Shown: in pieces, positions 34,966-46,522 of the stretch
How positions within the stretch are numbered: the stretch's first letter is position 1
Layout: every line of letters begins with the position of its first letter
NCBI RefSeq assembly: GCF_000313935.1
Contig: NZ_AMSS01000027.1
Location: 1 to 64,000, forward strand
DNA: 64,000 nucleotides
Reading direction: 5' to 3'
Source: Acinetobacter sp. WC-141
GTDB lineage: Bacteria; Pseudomonadota; Gammaproteobacteria; Pseudomonadales; Moraxellaceae
The notes under the pieces: generated by a model
What the model saw: only the letters and a program-made list of their open reading frames with translations
Told to the model about the DNA's origin: nothing
Databases searched by the model: none
Position numbers and translations under genes: made by a program

Positions 34966-36396
34966 ATGTCTCAGAAAAAAAGTGTGCTTTTCCAGCAACT
35001 ATTACCAGTTATCAAACAGTATCAGCAATCGGGCTTTACCCATGAAAAAATTGTTGAATTACTAAAAGATCAACACGATCTGAATTTGGTAACAGTTAAA
35101 ACATTTAAAAGTTATTTATACCGATATGCAAAAGTGAATCCAGCTATGTCTAAAAATACTGCTACCCTCCAATCTATGCCAACTTCTCGAGAAATAAAGA
35201 AATCATCGAAGCTTGAGCATGTTTGTTATGACATTCGCGGACCAGTATTACGAGCCGCCAATGAAATGGAAGAGCAAGGACATAAAATCATCAAGCTAAA
35301 TATCGGCAACCCTGCTCCATTTGGCTTTGAAGCACCACAAGAAATTATTAATGACGTTGCTTTAAATCTACCAAATGCAATTGGTTATGTTGATTCAAAA
35401 GGTATCTTCCCTGCTCGTAAAGCAATTTGTCAGTATTACCAGCAAAAAGGCATCCTAAATATGCACGTGAATGACGTGTATATCGGTAACGGTGTTTCTG
35501 AACTCATTGTTATGGCAATGCAAGGCCTGCTTGATGATGGCGACGAAATGTTGATTCCAATGCCGGATTATCCGCTTTGGACTGCAGCTGTTAATCTTTC
35601 AGGTGGTACAGCAATCCATTATAAATGCGATGAAGAAAATAGCTGGTATCCAGATATTGCTGACATTGAAAGCAAGATTACATCGAATACTCGCGGTATT
35701 GTCATCATTAACCCGAACAACCCTACTGGTTCAGTCTATCCACGTCATATTCTTGAACAGATTGTAGTGCTTGCGAAAAAATACGATCTAATTTTATTTG
35801 CTGATGAAATTTACGACAAAATTATTTATGACGGTATTGAACATGTTTCAGTAGCTTCATTAGCAGGTGATCAGCTTTGCGTATCTTTTAATGGTTTATC
35901 AAAAGCTTATCGTATTGCAGGTTTCCGTTCAGGCTGGATGGCAATTACTGGCGATAAAAGCCGTGCTGCTGACTATATCGAAGGTTTAGATATGTTGGCC
36001 TCTATGCGCCTCTGTGCAAACGTTCAAGCTCAATATGCGATTCAAACCGCTCTAGGCGGCTATCAATCAATTAATGACCTGATTCGTCCGGGTGGTCGTT
36101 TATATGAACAACGTAATATTGCTTGGGAAATGCTCAATGAGATTCCAGGGGTAAGCTGCGTAAAACCAGATGGAGCAATGTACTGTTTCCCTCGCCTCGA
36201 TCCAAACATCTATCCAATTGAAGATGACGAAAAGTTAATGCTTGATTTGTTACGTGCAGAAAAAGTTTTATTGGTGCAAGGTACGGGCTTTAATTGGCCA
36301 ACTCCAGATCATTTCCGCGTGGTTTTCTTACCTGCTGAAAATGAGTTACGAGAAGCAATTACTCGTTTAGGTCGTTTCTTAGCCAACCGTCGTTAA
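34966..36396 (+). CDS. AlaA-like PLP aminotransferase with an N-terminal HTH-like extension
   Basis: A 476-residue protein. Residues about 83-476 are a class-I aminotransferase close to AlaA (alanine/glutamate-pyruvate type): YDIRGPVLRAANEMEEQG, INPNNPTGSVYP, LFADEIYDKIIYDG, and PLP lysine 313 in SFNGLSKAYRIAGFRSGW; all active-site features are intact. AlaA enzymes are normally about 400 residues. Here about 80 residues precede the core. Residues 10-57 (KQYQQSGFTHEKIVELLKDQ, then LVTVKTFKSYLYRYAKV) look like a short helical DNA-binding module of the kind seen in plasmid proteins. The repeats just upstream fit self-regulation. It is not a MocR/GntR fusion. Confidence 0.9.
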   Translation: MSQKKSVLFQQLLPVIKQYQQSGFTHEKIVELLKDQHDLNLVTVKTFKSYLYRYAKVNPAMSKNTATLQSMPTSREIKKSSKLEHVCYDIRGPVLRAANEMEEQGHKIIKLNIGNPAPFGFEAPQEIINDVALNLPNAIGYVDSKGIFPARKAICQYYQQKGILNMHVNDVYIGNGVSELIVMAMQGLLDDGDEMLIPMPDYPLWTAAVNLSGGTAIHYKCDEENSWYPDIADIESKITSNTRGIVIINPNNPTGSVYPRHILEQIVVLAKKYDLILFADEIYDKIIYDGIEHVSVASLAGDQLCVSFNGLSKAYRIAGFRSGWMAITGDKSRAADYIEGLDMLASMRLCANVQAQYAIQTALGGYQSINDLIRPGGRLYEQRNIAWEMLNEIPGVSCVKPDGAMYCFPRLDPNIYPIEDDEKLMLDLLRAEKVLLVQGTGFNWPTPDHFRVVFLPAENELREAITRLGRFLANRR

Positions 36397-36410
36397 AAAA
36401 ATGCATATTA

Positions 36411-36441
36411 AAAAAGGCATCTTAAATTAGATGCCCTTTTT
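36411..36441 (+). terminator. Terminator of the aminotransferase gene
   Basis: AAAAAGGCATCT and AGATGCCCTTTTT form the stem with a six-base loop, ending in five T. It lies 15 bp after the stop codon. Confidence 0.9.
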
Positions 36442-36872
36442 GATAATTCTGTTTTATGACTTTGAAAAAAGAATGATCAACAACACTCTCATCTGCTTAC
36501 CGACTCAAAAACAAAACTTTGAAATTAAAAACTTTTTCTTAAAAATTTAATTCTTTTAACCTTTAAATTCGCTTTAATAATTTATTTATATATTTTTTAC
36601 CATACGTTTAAATTTATACGTAATTTCACAATTACTCTAATCTTTATTATGCAAAAAATGCATGGATCTATATTTTTTTGCATTTCACACTGCTTCAAAA
36701 TCGAGCAACAATCCCCTTCCATAACAACATCACCATATTCGATTCGGTTAAAACAGATACAGGTATCTAGGAAGATAAAATCGGTAGAACGACCGGACTG
36801 AACTAACAAGGAAAGCTTTCAATCATTCAAATCCCATCAAAGAATGATTGAATCAAATGGATAGAGGTTCAT
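36442..36872 (+). promoter_or_regulatory. Leader region of the glutamate/aspartate symporter, with a hairpin next to the ribosome site
   Basis: No gene is supported in this stretch; a 70-codon minus-strand frame at 36597-36809 has no family resemblance. TTCAATCATTC (36818-36828) and its exact complement (36842-36852) form an 11-bp inverted repeat with a 13-base loop. It ends about ten bases before AGAGG, the ribosome site of the symporter, so it could act as an operator or fold in the mRNA leader. Confidence 0.55.
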
Positions 36873-38180
36873 ATGAAGCAAAAGAAATTGCTCAAGTATA
36901 TTGTTATAGCTATTTTACTTGGTGTACTGACAGGTTGGATTTGTCATCACTTTTTCAATGAAGGTGAACAACTCAAACAGATCGCTTCTTATTTCAGCAT
37001 CGGCACAGACATCTTTTTACGTCTCATCAAGATGATTATTGCTCCATTGGTATTTGCCACAATTGTTTCAGGCATTGTATCAATGGGGAAATCAACATCA
37101 ATCGGCAGTATCACACTCAAGTCAATGACTTGGTTTATTACTGCTTCGTTTGTATCGCTTGCCATCGGCATGGGCTTAGCAAACTTTTTCCAACCTGGCG
37201 CAGCTCTAGACTTAGCATTACCAACTGCTCAACAACTTAGTGGCGCTTCTCTCCCGGCGACCACTGGCTTTACGCTGCAATCATTCATAAGTCATGTGTT
37301 TCCACGCAGCATTGCAGAAGCAATGGCAAACAACGATATTTTACAAGTTCTTGTTTTTTCTATTTTCTTTGGTTCAGCGCTCGCTTTTGTAAATCAAGGC
37401 AAAGAAAAAGACTCAGTTATTATTCGTTTGACTGAAGAACTTAGCAAGATCATGTTCCGTATCACCGATTACGTCATGATGTTTGCACCTTTTGCGGTAT
37501 TTGCTGCAATCGCTTCAGCAATTACAGTACAAGGTTTGGGCTTGATTATTGACTACGGTATTTTAATCGCTGAGTTCTATTTCGGTCTTCTGTTACTTTG
37601 GATTGTTTTGTTCTCTGTTGGTGCAATCGTACTTAAAAAGGATATTTTTCGCTTAGGCAAGTTAATTCGTGAACCTGTAACGCTTGCTTTTGCTACAGCT
37701 TCAAGCGAGTCTGCCTACCCTAAAGTAATGGATGCACTCAACAAATTTGGTGTACCTAAAAAAGTGACAAGCTTCGTATTACCGCTGGGTTATTCATTTA
37801 ACTTAGATGGCTCAATGATGTACACCACGTTTGCAGTACTCTTTATTGCCCAAGCTTACAACATCGATCTTAGCTTCACTCAACAAATCTTAATTCTGTT
37901 AACTCTTATGGTAACAAGTAAAGGTATTGCAGGTGTATCACGAGCTTCAATTGTGGTTATTTCAGCAACACTCACCATGTTCCATTTACCTGAAGCTGGC
38001 ATTCTCTTATTGCTTGGTATCGATCAGTTCCTTGATATGGGTCGTACTGCAACAAACGTAGTAGGTAACAGTATTGCTACCGCAGTTGTTGCTAAGCTTG
38101 AAGGCGAAAAAGTAGCTGATACTGAAGAATTACCTGAACCTGTATTAATTAAATCAACTCAAGAACAAACGCCCGCTTAA
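36873..38180 (+). CDS. gltP: Glutamate/aspartate:cation symporter (DAACS family, GltP-like)
   Basis: A 435-residue inner-membrane dicarboxylate/amino acid:cation symporter. The transport core is intact: hairpin 1 TASSESAYPKVM, TM7 NLDGSMMYTTFAVLF, hairpin 2 TSKGIAGVSRASIVV, and TM8 DMGRTATNVVGNSIAT with the Arg and Asp expected for acidic amino acid binding. Residues match the glutamate/aspartate (GltP/GltT) type more than DctA, though C4-dicarboxylates cannot be excluded. It precedes a periplasmic asparaginase/glutaminase, whose products aspartate and glutamate are its expected substrates. Confidence 0.9.
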   Translation: MKQKKLLKYIVIAILLGVLTGWICHHFFNEGEQLKQIASYFSIGTDIFLRLIKMIIAPLVFATIVSGIVSMGKSTSIGSITLKSMTWFITASFVSLAIGMGLANFFQPGAALDLALPTAQQLSGASLPATTGFTLQSFISHVFPRSIAEAMANNDILQVLVFSIFFGSALAFVNQGKEKDSVIIRLTEELSKIMFRITDYVMMFAPFAVFAAIASAITVQGLGLIIDYGILIAEFYFGLLLLWIVLFSVGAIVLKKDIFRLGKLIREPVTLAFATASSESAYPKVMDALNKFGVPKKVTSFVLPLGYSFNLDGSMMYTTFAVLFIAQAYNIDLSFTQQILILLTLMVTSKGIAGVSRASIVVISATLTMFHLPEAGILLLLGIDQFLDMGRTATNVVGNSIATAVVAKLEGEKVADTEELPEPVLIKSTQEQTPA

Positions 38181-39935
<1,755 letters not shown>

Positions 39936-39943
39936 GTTTTTCA

Positions 39944-39973
39944 ACCAGCTCAAACCTTGAGGTTTGAGCTGGT
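39944..39973 (+). terminator. Hairpin after ansB
   Basis: ACCAGCTCAAACC and GGTTTGAGCTGGT form a perfect 13-bp stem with a TTGA loop, followed by CATATTTTAT, a weak T-tract. It is eight bases past the stop. Confidence 0.8.
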
Positions 39974-40134
39974 CATATTTTATAAAAATAATGTCTTTTA
40001 TATTAAAACTGTACAATAGATGTTCAACTCATTCTTCTTAAATAATAAAATCCTTAACAGTTTGCCAAAATATTAACCATTTCCTTTTAACTTTGCGTGT
40101 TAAACTATGCTTCGGTCGCATTAAGGATTGGTTT

Positions 40135-43100
40135 ATGCAGTTTGTTCATCTAGGTATTTATACAGAATTTTCGATTACAGAGTCGATAGTTCGCATACCT
40201 GACTTGGTCAATGCTGCGGTTAAAGACCAAATGCCTGCGTTGGCATTAACTGACCTCTCTAACCTTCATGCGGCAGTTAAGTTTTATAATTCTTGTTTAA
40301 AAAAAGGAATTAAGCCGCTTTTAGGTAGCACAATTCGCCTTGATGATGCTCAACATCGTGCAACTCTACTTGCGATGAGTGACGTTGGATGGAAAAGCCT
40401 CACCGAAATCGTTTCACGCGGTTTCATTGAAGGACAACAGCTCAGTATTCCATGTGTACAAAAAGAATGGGTACTTGAACAGCATCAAGATATTATCGTT
40501 TTACTTGGCCAGCATAGTGATGTCGGTCAGATGCTTTGTTCATCTAACCCGCAAAAAGCTGCTCCCCTTTTAGAAGCATGGCTCGAAAAGTTTGGTAACC
40601 GTGTTTATCTTGCATTAACACGTACTGAACGTCCTGGTGAAGAAGACTTTATTCAAGAAGCAGCTAAACTTGCTGCAAAATATAATATTGGTGTAGTTGC
40701 ACATAATGATGTGCACTTTGTAGAAAAAGAAGATTTCGAGGCACACGAAGCTCGTGTTTGTATTGCTGATGGTTATGTACTAGCAGATAATCGGCGTCCA
40801 CGCATATATAGCCCTGAGCAGTACTTTAAGACCTCAGATGAAATGATCGAATTGTTTTCCGATATTCCTAGTGCTATCGAGAACACCTATCATATTGCTA
40901 AACGCTGCAACGTTAAACTACAACTCGGCACTTACTTTTTACCTGATTACCCAATTCCAGATGGTTTTACCATCGACACTTATTTTGAACACTTATCTAA
41001 AGTAGGTTTAGAAGAACGCCTAAATTATCTTTACCCTGTTGAAAAACGTGGCGAGGACTGGCCAGAGATTCGTAAGCCTTACGATGAACGAATTGAATAT
41101 GAAGTCGGGATTATCCTGAAAATGGGTTTCCCTGGATACTTCCTCATCGTCATGGACTTCATTCAATGGGCAAAAAATAATGGTGTTCCTGTAGGGCCAG
41201 GCCGTGGTTCAGGCGCGGGTTCTTTAGTCGCATATAGCTTAAAAATTACTGACCTTGACCCACTTCGTTACGATCTACTTTTCGAGCGTTTCTTGAACCC
41301 GGAACGTGTGTCAATGCCCGACTTTGACGTCGATTTCTGTATTGCTGGTCGTGACCGCGTCATCGATTACGTATCACGTACTTATGGTCGCGAAGCCGTT
41401 TCACAAATTGCAACTTTCGGAACCATGGCAGCAAAAGGTGCCATCCGTGATGTTGCGCGTGTATTAGGTAAATCTTATGGTTTAGCTGACCGTATTTCAA
41501 AAATGGTGCCTACCAAACCGCTCGGTGTGGACTTAGCTACCGCTATTGATATGGAACCTCAACTTAAAGATATTGTCACCAACCCGTCTAATCCAGATAA
41601 CGAAGATGCCAGCGAAATCTGGGAAATGGCATTAAAATTAGAAGGTATAACCCGAAATACAGGTAAACATGCCGGAGGTGTCGTTATTGCACCAGGTAAA
41701 ATTACCGATTTTTCAGCTGTACTTTGTGATGCAGATGGAACAAACCGTGTTGCTCAATATGATAAAGATGATGTAGAAGCAGCTGGTCTGGTCAAATTTG
41801 ACTTCTTGGGCTTACGTAACTTAACCGTTATTGAAGACGCGATTCAAAATATTAATAAAAACCGCGACAGTAATGATCAGCTCAATATTTTGCATGTTCC
41901 TTTAGACGACGCAAAAGCATACTCTGTCTTTGCCGATGCAAATACGACAGCGGTATTCCAGTTTGAATCCGTCGGCATGAAACGGATGCTTAAAGAAGCA
42001 CGTCCAAGTAAATTCGAAGAAATTATTGCATTCGTATCACTGTATCGTCCAGGCCCAATGGACCTGATTCCTGACTTTATTCACCGTATGCATGGTGGAG
42101 ATTTTGAATATCTCCATCCTCTTTTAGAAGGTGTATTAGAACCAACTTACGGGATTATGGTTTATCAGGAACAAGTTATGCAAGCTGCACAGATCTGTGC
42201 AGGTTATACGCTAGGCGGTGCAGACTTATTACGCCGTGCGATGGGTAAAAAGAAACCCGAGGAAATGGTCAAACAGCGCCAAATTTTCTTAAAAGGTGCT
42301 GCTGAAAAAGGGATTGACGAAAGTACAGCCAACCATATCTTTGACTATATGGAAAAGTTTGCAGGCTATGGTTTTAACAAATCTCACGCCGCTGCTTATG
42401 CGCTAGTTGCTTACCATACTGCGTGGTTAAAAGCTCATTACCCTGCTGAGTTTATGGCAGCCGTAATGACATCAGAAATGCAAAACACCGACAGTGTTGT
42501 ATTTTTGATTGACGACTGTCGAAATAATGATCTTGAGGTTTTACCACCATCAGTCAATATGTCGACTTATCATTTCCATGCAAGTAACGATAAAACCATT
42601 GTTTACGGTTTGGGCGCAATTAAAGGTGTCGGCGAACAAGCAATGCAGTCAGTCATTGACTCACGTCGACAATATGGCCCTTATACAGATCTATTCGATT
42701 TTTGCCATCGTATTGATTTGAAAAAAATCAATAAGCGTACTCTTGAAGCTTTAATCCGTGCAGGTGCACTCGATTGCTTAGGGATTGAACGTGCAAGCTT
42801 AATGGCACAATTGCCTGAAGCGGTGCAAGCCGCTGAACAAGCTCGAAGTAACCGTGAAAGCGGTATTATGGATTTATTTGGTGAAGTTGAAGAAGTTCAG
42901 CGTAAGCCAGCTAAACCTGTTAAACCATGGAGTGATGAGGTTCGTCTTAAAGGCGAAAAAGATACACTTGGGTTATATCTAACGGGCCATCCAATTGATG
43001 TTTACCGACAAGAACTCAAAGCTTTTATTCCTGTAAAACTAAATGAAATTACAGCCACACGTCGTGGCGTTACTACAGTTTATGCAGGTTTGGTTATTGA

Positions 43101-43698
43101 TGTCGCAAACTTCCCTAACCGAGTTGTTATTGTACTTGATGATGGTACAGGACGTATTGAAGTCAGCTGTAACCATGAGCGCTTCCAACGTTTTAAAGAT
43201 ATCATTCAAGTTGAACGTGTTGTAGTTTTCGAAGGCGAAATCTATGAACGAGAAGGCTTTGATCGTCCAATGGGGCGTTTAACCAAAGCGTTCACCTTAA
43301 ATGAAATAAGACAAAAACGTGCTAACAGTATTCAAATCAAATTAACAGAAGAGTTCATGCAACCAACATTGGCAAAAGATCTGCAAAATATAATTTTGCC
43401 ATTTTGCAATGTAGATATGCATCAGCATATCGCTCTACAGTTACAGATTGACCAACCCTATGCTCAAGCCGAACTTCAGTTTGGTCCGCAATGGAAAGTC
43501 GCTCCTCTAGACGAATTACTTGCTAAACTCAGAGATTATTTTGGTAAAGATAACATTTATATTGAGTATCAAGTAAAGTCGAAAGCAGCTAAAGCAGCAG
43601 ACCCTGTTCGTCCACATGCTGTTGCCTCACCTCCTGCGGGTATGTCTATGGACGATGCATTGGATTTATACCAAAGCGAAGTTTCTCAATATTCGTAA
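40135..43698 (+). CDS. dnaE: DNA polymerase III alpha subunit DnaE
   Basis: The 1187-residue replicative polymerase subunit. Domains in order: PHP (FVHLGIYTEFSITESIVRI), palm with catalytic aspartates in MPDFDVDFCI (and PVGPGRGSGAGSLVAYSL before it), fingers (FDFLGLRNLTVIEDA, SLYRPGPMDLIPDFI, GYGFNKSHAAAYALVAY), a helix-hairpin-helix region, and OB fold (TTVYAGLVIDVANF). The start at 40135 lies after AAGGA and gives the conserved QFVHLG; an in-frame start 14 codons upstream is not needed. trmJ follows 14 bp later. Confidence 0.98.
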   Translation: MQFVHLGIYTEFSITESIVRIPDLVNAAVKDQMPALALTDLSNLHAAVKFYNSCLKKGIKPLLGSTIRLDDAQHRATLLAMSDVGWKSLTEIVSRGFIEGQQLSIPCVQKEWVLEQHQDIIVLLGQHSDVGQMLCSSNPQKAAPLLEAWLEKFGNRVYLALTRTERPGEEDFIQEAAKLAAKYNIGVVAHNDVHFVEKEDFEAHEARVCIADGYVLADNRRPRIYSPEQYFKTSDEMIELFSDIPSAIENTYHIAKRCNVKLQLGTYFLPDYPIPDGFTIDTYFEHLSKVGLEERLNYLYPVEKRGEDWPEIRKPYDERIEYEVGIILKMGFPGYFLIVMDFIQWAKNNGVPVGPGRGSGAGSLVAYSLKITDLDPLRYDLLFERFLNPERVSMPDFDVDFCIAGRDRVIDYVSRTYGREAVSQIATFGTMAAKGAIRDVARVLGKSYGLADRISKMVPTKPLGVDLATAIDMEPQLKDIVTNPSNPDNEDASEIWEMALKLEGITRNTGKHAGGVVIAPGKITDFSAVLCDADGTNRVAQYDKDDVEAAGLVKFDFLGLRNLTVIEDAIQNINKNRDSNDQLNILHVPLDDAKAYSVFADANTTAVFQFESVGMKRMLKEARPSKFEEIIAFVSLYRPGPMDLIPDFIHRMHGGDFEYLHPLLEGVLEPTYGIMVYQEQVMQAAQICAGYTLGGADLLRRAMGKKKPEEMVKQRQIFLKGAAEKGIDESTANHIFDYMEKFAGYGFNKSHAAAYALVAYHTAWLKAHYPAEFMAAVMTSEMQNTDSVVFLIDDCRNNDLEVLPPSVNMSTYHFHASNDKTIVYGLGAIKGVGEQAMQSVIDSRRQYGPYTDLFDFCHRIDLKKINKRTLEALIRAGALDCLGIERASLMAQLPEAVQAAEQARSNRESGIMDLFGEVEEVQRKPAKPVKPWSDEVRLKGEKDTLGLYLTGHPIDVYRQELKAFIPVKLNEITATRRGVTTVYAGLVIDVANFPNRVVIVLDDGTGRIEVSCNHERFQRFKDIIQVERVVVFEGEIYEREGFDRPMGRLTKAFTLNEIRQKRANSIQIKLTEEFMQPTLAKDLQNIILPFCNVDMHQHIALQLQIDQPYAQAELQFGPQWKVAPLDELLAKLRDYFGKDNIYIEYQVKSKAAKAADPVRPHAVASPPAGMSMDDALDLYQSEVSQYS

Positions 43699-43712
43699 TT
43701 TCTGGAAATCTT

Positions 43713-44552
43713 ATGAGTTCGTTTGACCACACCACCGTGTCAAAACAATTAGCACAAGTACGTATTGTCATGGTAAATACGACTTTACCTGCCAATATTG
43801 GTAGTGCTTTACGTGCCATGAAAACAATGGGACTAATTAAATTAGTTCTTGTTGCACCTAAAACATATCCTCATCCAGATATACAAGCACTTGCCGCCGG
43901 TGCTCAAGATTTATTTGAACATCTTGAGATTGTAGACACCTTAGAAGATGCGATTAAAGATTGCCATTTGGTCTTTGGAACAAGTGCACGTAGTCGCACC
44001 ATTCCTTGGCCTTTACTTGATGTGCGACCTGCAGCTAAAGAAGCTATTAAAGCAATCACCCAAGGACAACAAATTGCTATTGTTTTTGGCCGTGAAGACC
44101 GTGGTTTAACTAACGAAGAGTTAGCACTGGCAAATTATCATTTAACGATTCCTGTCAATCCGGACTATGGTGTATTAAATGTTGCGCAAGCCATTCAAGT
44201 TGTATGTTACGAACTTCGCATGTCTGCTCTTGAGCAAGAGCAAGTCGATCAGACTGTAGATGAAATGCCATTAGTGCAAGGCCAAAGCATGCAATGGGAT
44301 GAGCCTTTGGTGACTCAGCAACAAATGGAAGAGTTTTATCCTCATCTAGAAAAAATGCTGACTGAAATTGAATTTTTAGATCCAGAAAATCCACGTTTAT
44401 TGCCTTTACGCTTGCGTCGTCTGTTTGGTCGTATACAATTAGATCGTATGGAATATCATTTACTTCGCGGTATTTTTAGTCGTGTGCAAGCTCTAACGAG
44501 TGGTAAATGGAAAAAAGCATTATCTGACAAGGAGGATCAACCCAATGCTTAA
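43713..44552 (+). CDS. trmJ: tRNA (cytidine/uridine-2'-O-)-methyltransferase TrmJ
   Basis: A 279-residue SPOUT-class methyltransferase, the TrmJ/TrMet(Xm32) type that methylates the 2'-O of position 32 in several tRNAs. The trefoil-knot SAM site is visible as [30 protein letters not shown] and [23 protein letters not shown]. The C-terminal helical extension typical of TrmJ is present ([28 protein letters not shown]). The stop overlaps the start of cysE by eight bases; trmJ-cysE linkage is common in gammaproteobacteria. Confidence 0.95.
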   Translation: MSSFDHTTVSKQLAQVRIVMVNTTLPANIGSALRAMKTMGLIKLVLVAPKTYPHPDIQALAAGAQDLFEHLEIVDTLEDAIKDCHLVFGTSARSRTIPWPLLDVRPAAKEAIKAITQGQQIAIVFGREDRGLTNEELALANYHLTIPVNPDYGVLNVAQAIQVVCYELRMSALEQEQVDQTVDEMPLVQGQSMQWDEPLVTQQQMEEFYPHLEKMLTEIEFLDPENPRLLPLRLRRLFGRIQLDRMEYHLLRGIFSRVQALTSGKWKKALSDKEDQPNA

Positions 44553-45360
44553 ACAGCTTAAAGAAGATATAAAGGCTGTATTTGCGCGTGATCCTGCTGC
44601 CCGCAATACACTCGAAGTTCTTACGACCTATCCTGGTATTCATGCAATTATGATGCATCGTGTTGCACATGAATTATGGCAAAAAGATTGTAAAGGTGCA
44701 GCTCGCCTACTTTCTTCATTTAGCCGTTTTGCGACAGGAATCGAAATTCACCCTGGCGCTAAAATCGGTAAGCGTTTTTTTATCGATCATGGCATGGGTG
44801 TTGTGATTGGTGAAACTGCTGAAATTGGTGACGATGTTACGCTTTATCATGGAGTTACTTTAGGTGGTACAACCTGGAAAACTGGTAAACGCCATCCAAC
44901 TTTAGAAGACGGTGTGGTCGTTGGGGCGGGTGCAAAAATTTTGGGACCATTTACGGTAGGTAAAGGTGCCAAGGTCGGTTCAAATGCCGTGGTGACCAAA
45001 GCTGTTCCTGCTGGAGTGACTGCTGTAGGAAACCCTGCTCGCTATATTTATAAAGATGCCGATAAAAATAACGATAAAGATGAAGCACGTCGCCGTGATT
45101 ATGCACAAAGTATTGGTTTTGCCCCATATGCGACAACTGCTGATCAATCAGACCCTATTTTAGAAGGTATGCGCGTTTTACTTGATCGTATTCAGCACAA
45201 TGAAACACGTATGAATAATTTATGCCAGCGTTTATCGGAGCTAGACCCTAGCTTCAAAAAAGAAAGCCAAGATGAACAACCTTTTAGTGATGAAGAGCTA
45301 AAAATACTTGAAGAAGTTCGTCGTGAATGTGGTGCACAAAACAAGATATCAAAAACGTAA
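44545..45360 (+). CDS. cysE: Serine O-acetyltransferase CysE
   Basis: A 271-residue acetyltransferase that makes O-acetylserine, the carbon skeleton for cysteine. The N-terminal helical domain starts [17 protein letters not shown], and the left-handed beta-helix of hexapeptide repeats runs from about residue 70 ([33 protein letters not shown]). Active-site His residues are in FIDHG and [10 protein letters not shown] roughly 80-residue C-terminal tail follows the repeat region, longer than in short-type SATs. The start at 44545 follows AAGGAGG and lies inside the trmJ end. Confidence 0.95.
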   Translation: MLKQLKEDIKAVFARDPAARNTLEVLTTYPGIHAIMMHRVAHELWQKDCKGAARLLSSFSRFATGIEIHPGAKIGKRFFIDHGMGVVIGETAEIGDDVTLYHGVTLGGTTWKTGKRHPTLEDGVVVGAGAKILGPFTVGKGAKVGSNAVVTKAVPAGVTAVGNPARYIYKDADKNNDKDEARRRDYAQSIGFAPYATTADQSDPILEGMRVLLDRIQHNETRMNNLCQRLSELDPSFKKESQDEQPFSDEELKILEEVRRECGAQNKISKT

Positions 45361-45465
45361 TATTCTTGATTCATAATGTAACACGCTTACCCTTGCATGT
45401 CGGTTTAGCTTTTCCTAGACTTACCAGTACCAAATCTGACTTTACTAAAATGAACGGAAGATCCT

Positions 45466-46407
45466 ATGAATTTTAAGCCTTTGGCATATATCATCCTTGC
45501 GACCTCAAGTTTAACTGCTTGTACAATGGCACCCGTAAAAGAACAAAAAATTGAGCCTTTTGTTTTCAAGGAACCAGAGCTTACTCCTCCTTTTTATGCA
45601 CTAAATCCTTTTAACTATGATCAACCGCCAGCATTTGAAGTTGCGTTAAAAGAAGCTGCTGCACAGCCGGTAACGAAAATGGTGGTTAATCGTCAAGATG
45701 ACCCAACTAAACAGCTTACTCTCGACACCAATAAACTCATTGTTCCGACGGTAAATAATTCACAGCGTTCAATGAAATATGCTGTTTTAGCTGGTCAGAA
45801 TGAAATTGATGTGACTACTATTGATGACTTCTTACAGTTAGTAGAAGGTAAAGCACGTCACTACCCACCTCGCTTTACTGACCGCCAAGAACGTAAAGGC
45901 TTCGAAAGCAAACTTAAAGAAGTAACACAGCAACTCGATACACTTGCTGCAGACCCAAATGCATCATTTGATATTTTACTTCGCGCTTTTAAAGCAAGCG
46001 TTCTTGCACGTAATCTTGATTTAGGTACTGTTCATACCACCAGATCTTTAGAGTATGCTCAAAGACTTTTAAAAATTAGTCCAGATGACGCTGAAACAAA
46101 CTTCTGGTTTGGTTTTGGTTTATCTGAAGGTGGTGGCCAACGTGAAGCTATTCCATATTTAGATAAAGCAATTAAAGGTAATGTTCAAGAAGCGTATCTA
46201 GCTGCTGCAAATAACTATATTGCGATGGAGCAAAAGAAAAATGCGATCCAGACGCTTAAAAATTATAAAGTTAAATATCCAGATGAATCGGAAATTGCTG
46301 ATCGTTTAATTCAAGAAATTGAAAAACAAGGCCGTTGGAATGTTTGGCAAGTTTTAACTAACCCTGCAATGTCTGCAACTACGCCTAATGTAGCGCCTAC
46401 AAAATAA
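45466..46407 (+). CDS. Lipoprotein with TPR-like C-terminal half
   Basis: A 313-residue lipoprotein: signal KPLAYIILATSSLTAC, lipobox LTAC with the modified Cys at 19. The first part of the mature protein is extended and proline-rich (residues 30-90), then helical. The second half resembles tetratricopeptide repeats: LEYAQRLLKISPDDAETNFWFGFGLSEGGG, REAIPYLDKAIKGN, and KKNAIQTLKNYKVKYPDES. TPR lipoproteins commonly scaffold envelope complexes. No family name is recognised. GGAAGATCCT supplies the ribosome site. A lipase-fold lipoprotein follows after a terminator. Confidence 0.8.
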   Translation: MNFKPLAYIILATSSLTACTMAPVKEQKIEPFVFKEPELTPPFYALNPFNYDQPPAFEVALKEAAAQPVTKMVVNRQDDPTKQLTLDTNKLIVPTVNNSQRSMKYAVLAGQNEIDVTTIDDFLQLVEGKARHYPPRFTDRQERKGFESKLKEVTQQLDTLAADPNASFDILLRAFKASVLARNLDLGTVHTTRSLEYAQRLLKISPDDAETNFWFGFGLSEGGGQREAIPYLDKAIKGNVQEAYLAAANNYIAMEQKKNAIQTLKNYKVKYPDESEIADRLIQEIEKQGRWNVWQVLTNPAMSATTPNVAPTK

Positions 46408-46419
46408 GCTTAATAAGAG

Positions 46420-46448
46420 AAAAAGGGCTGTTTTGACAGCCCTTTTTT
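46420..46448 (+). terminator. Terminator of the TPR lipoprotein gene
   Basis: GGGCTGT and ACAGCCC pair around TTTG, preceded by AAAAA and followed by six T. It separates the two lipoprotein genes. Confidence 0.9.
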
Positions 46449-46522
46449 GTATTTGATCATTTGAAAAACATTTTAAAATTTGTATGATCTACCTACCATT
46501 GAGCCACTATATTTTGACCATA

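Noticed and set aside
36597..36809. 70-codon minus-strand frame with many cysteines before gltP
   Set aside because: It has no ribosome site, no family resemblance and overlaps the symporter leader; composition is that of AT-rich non-coding DNA.
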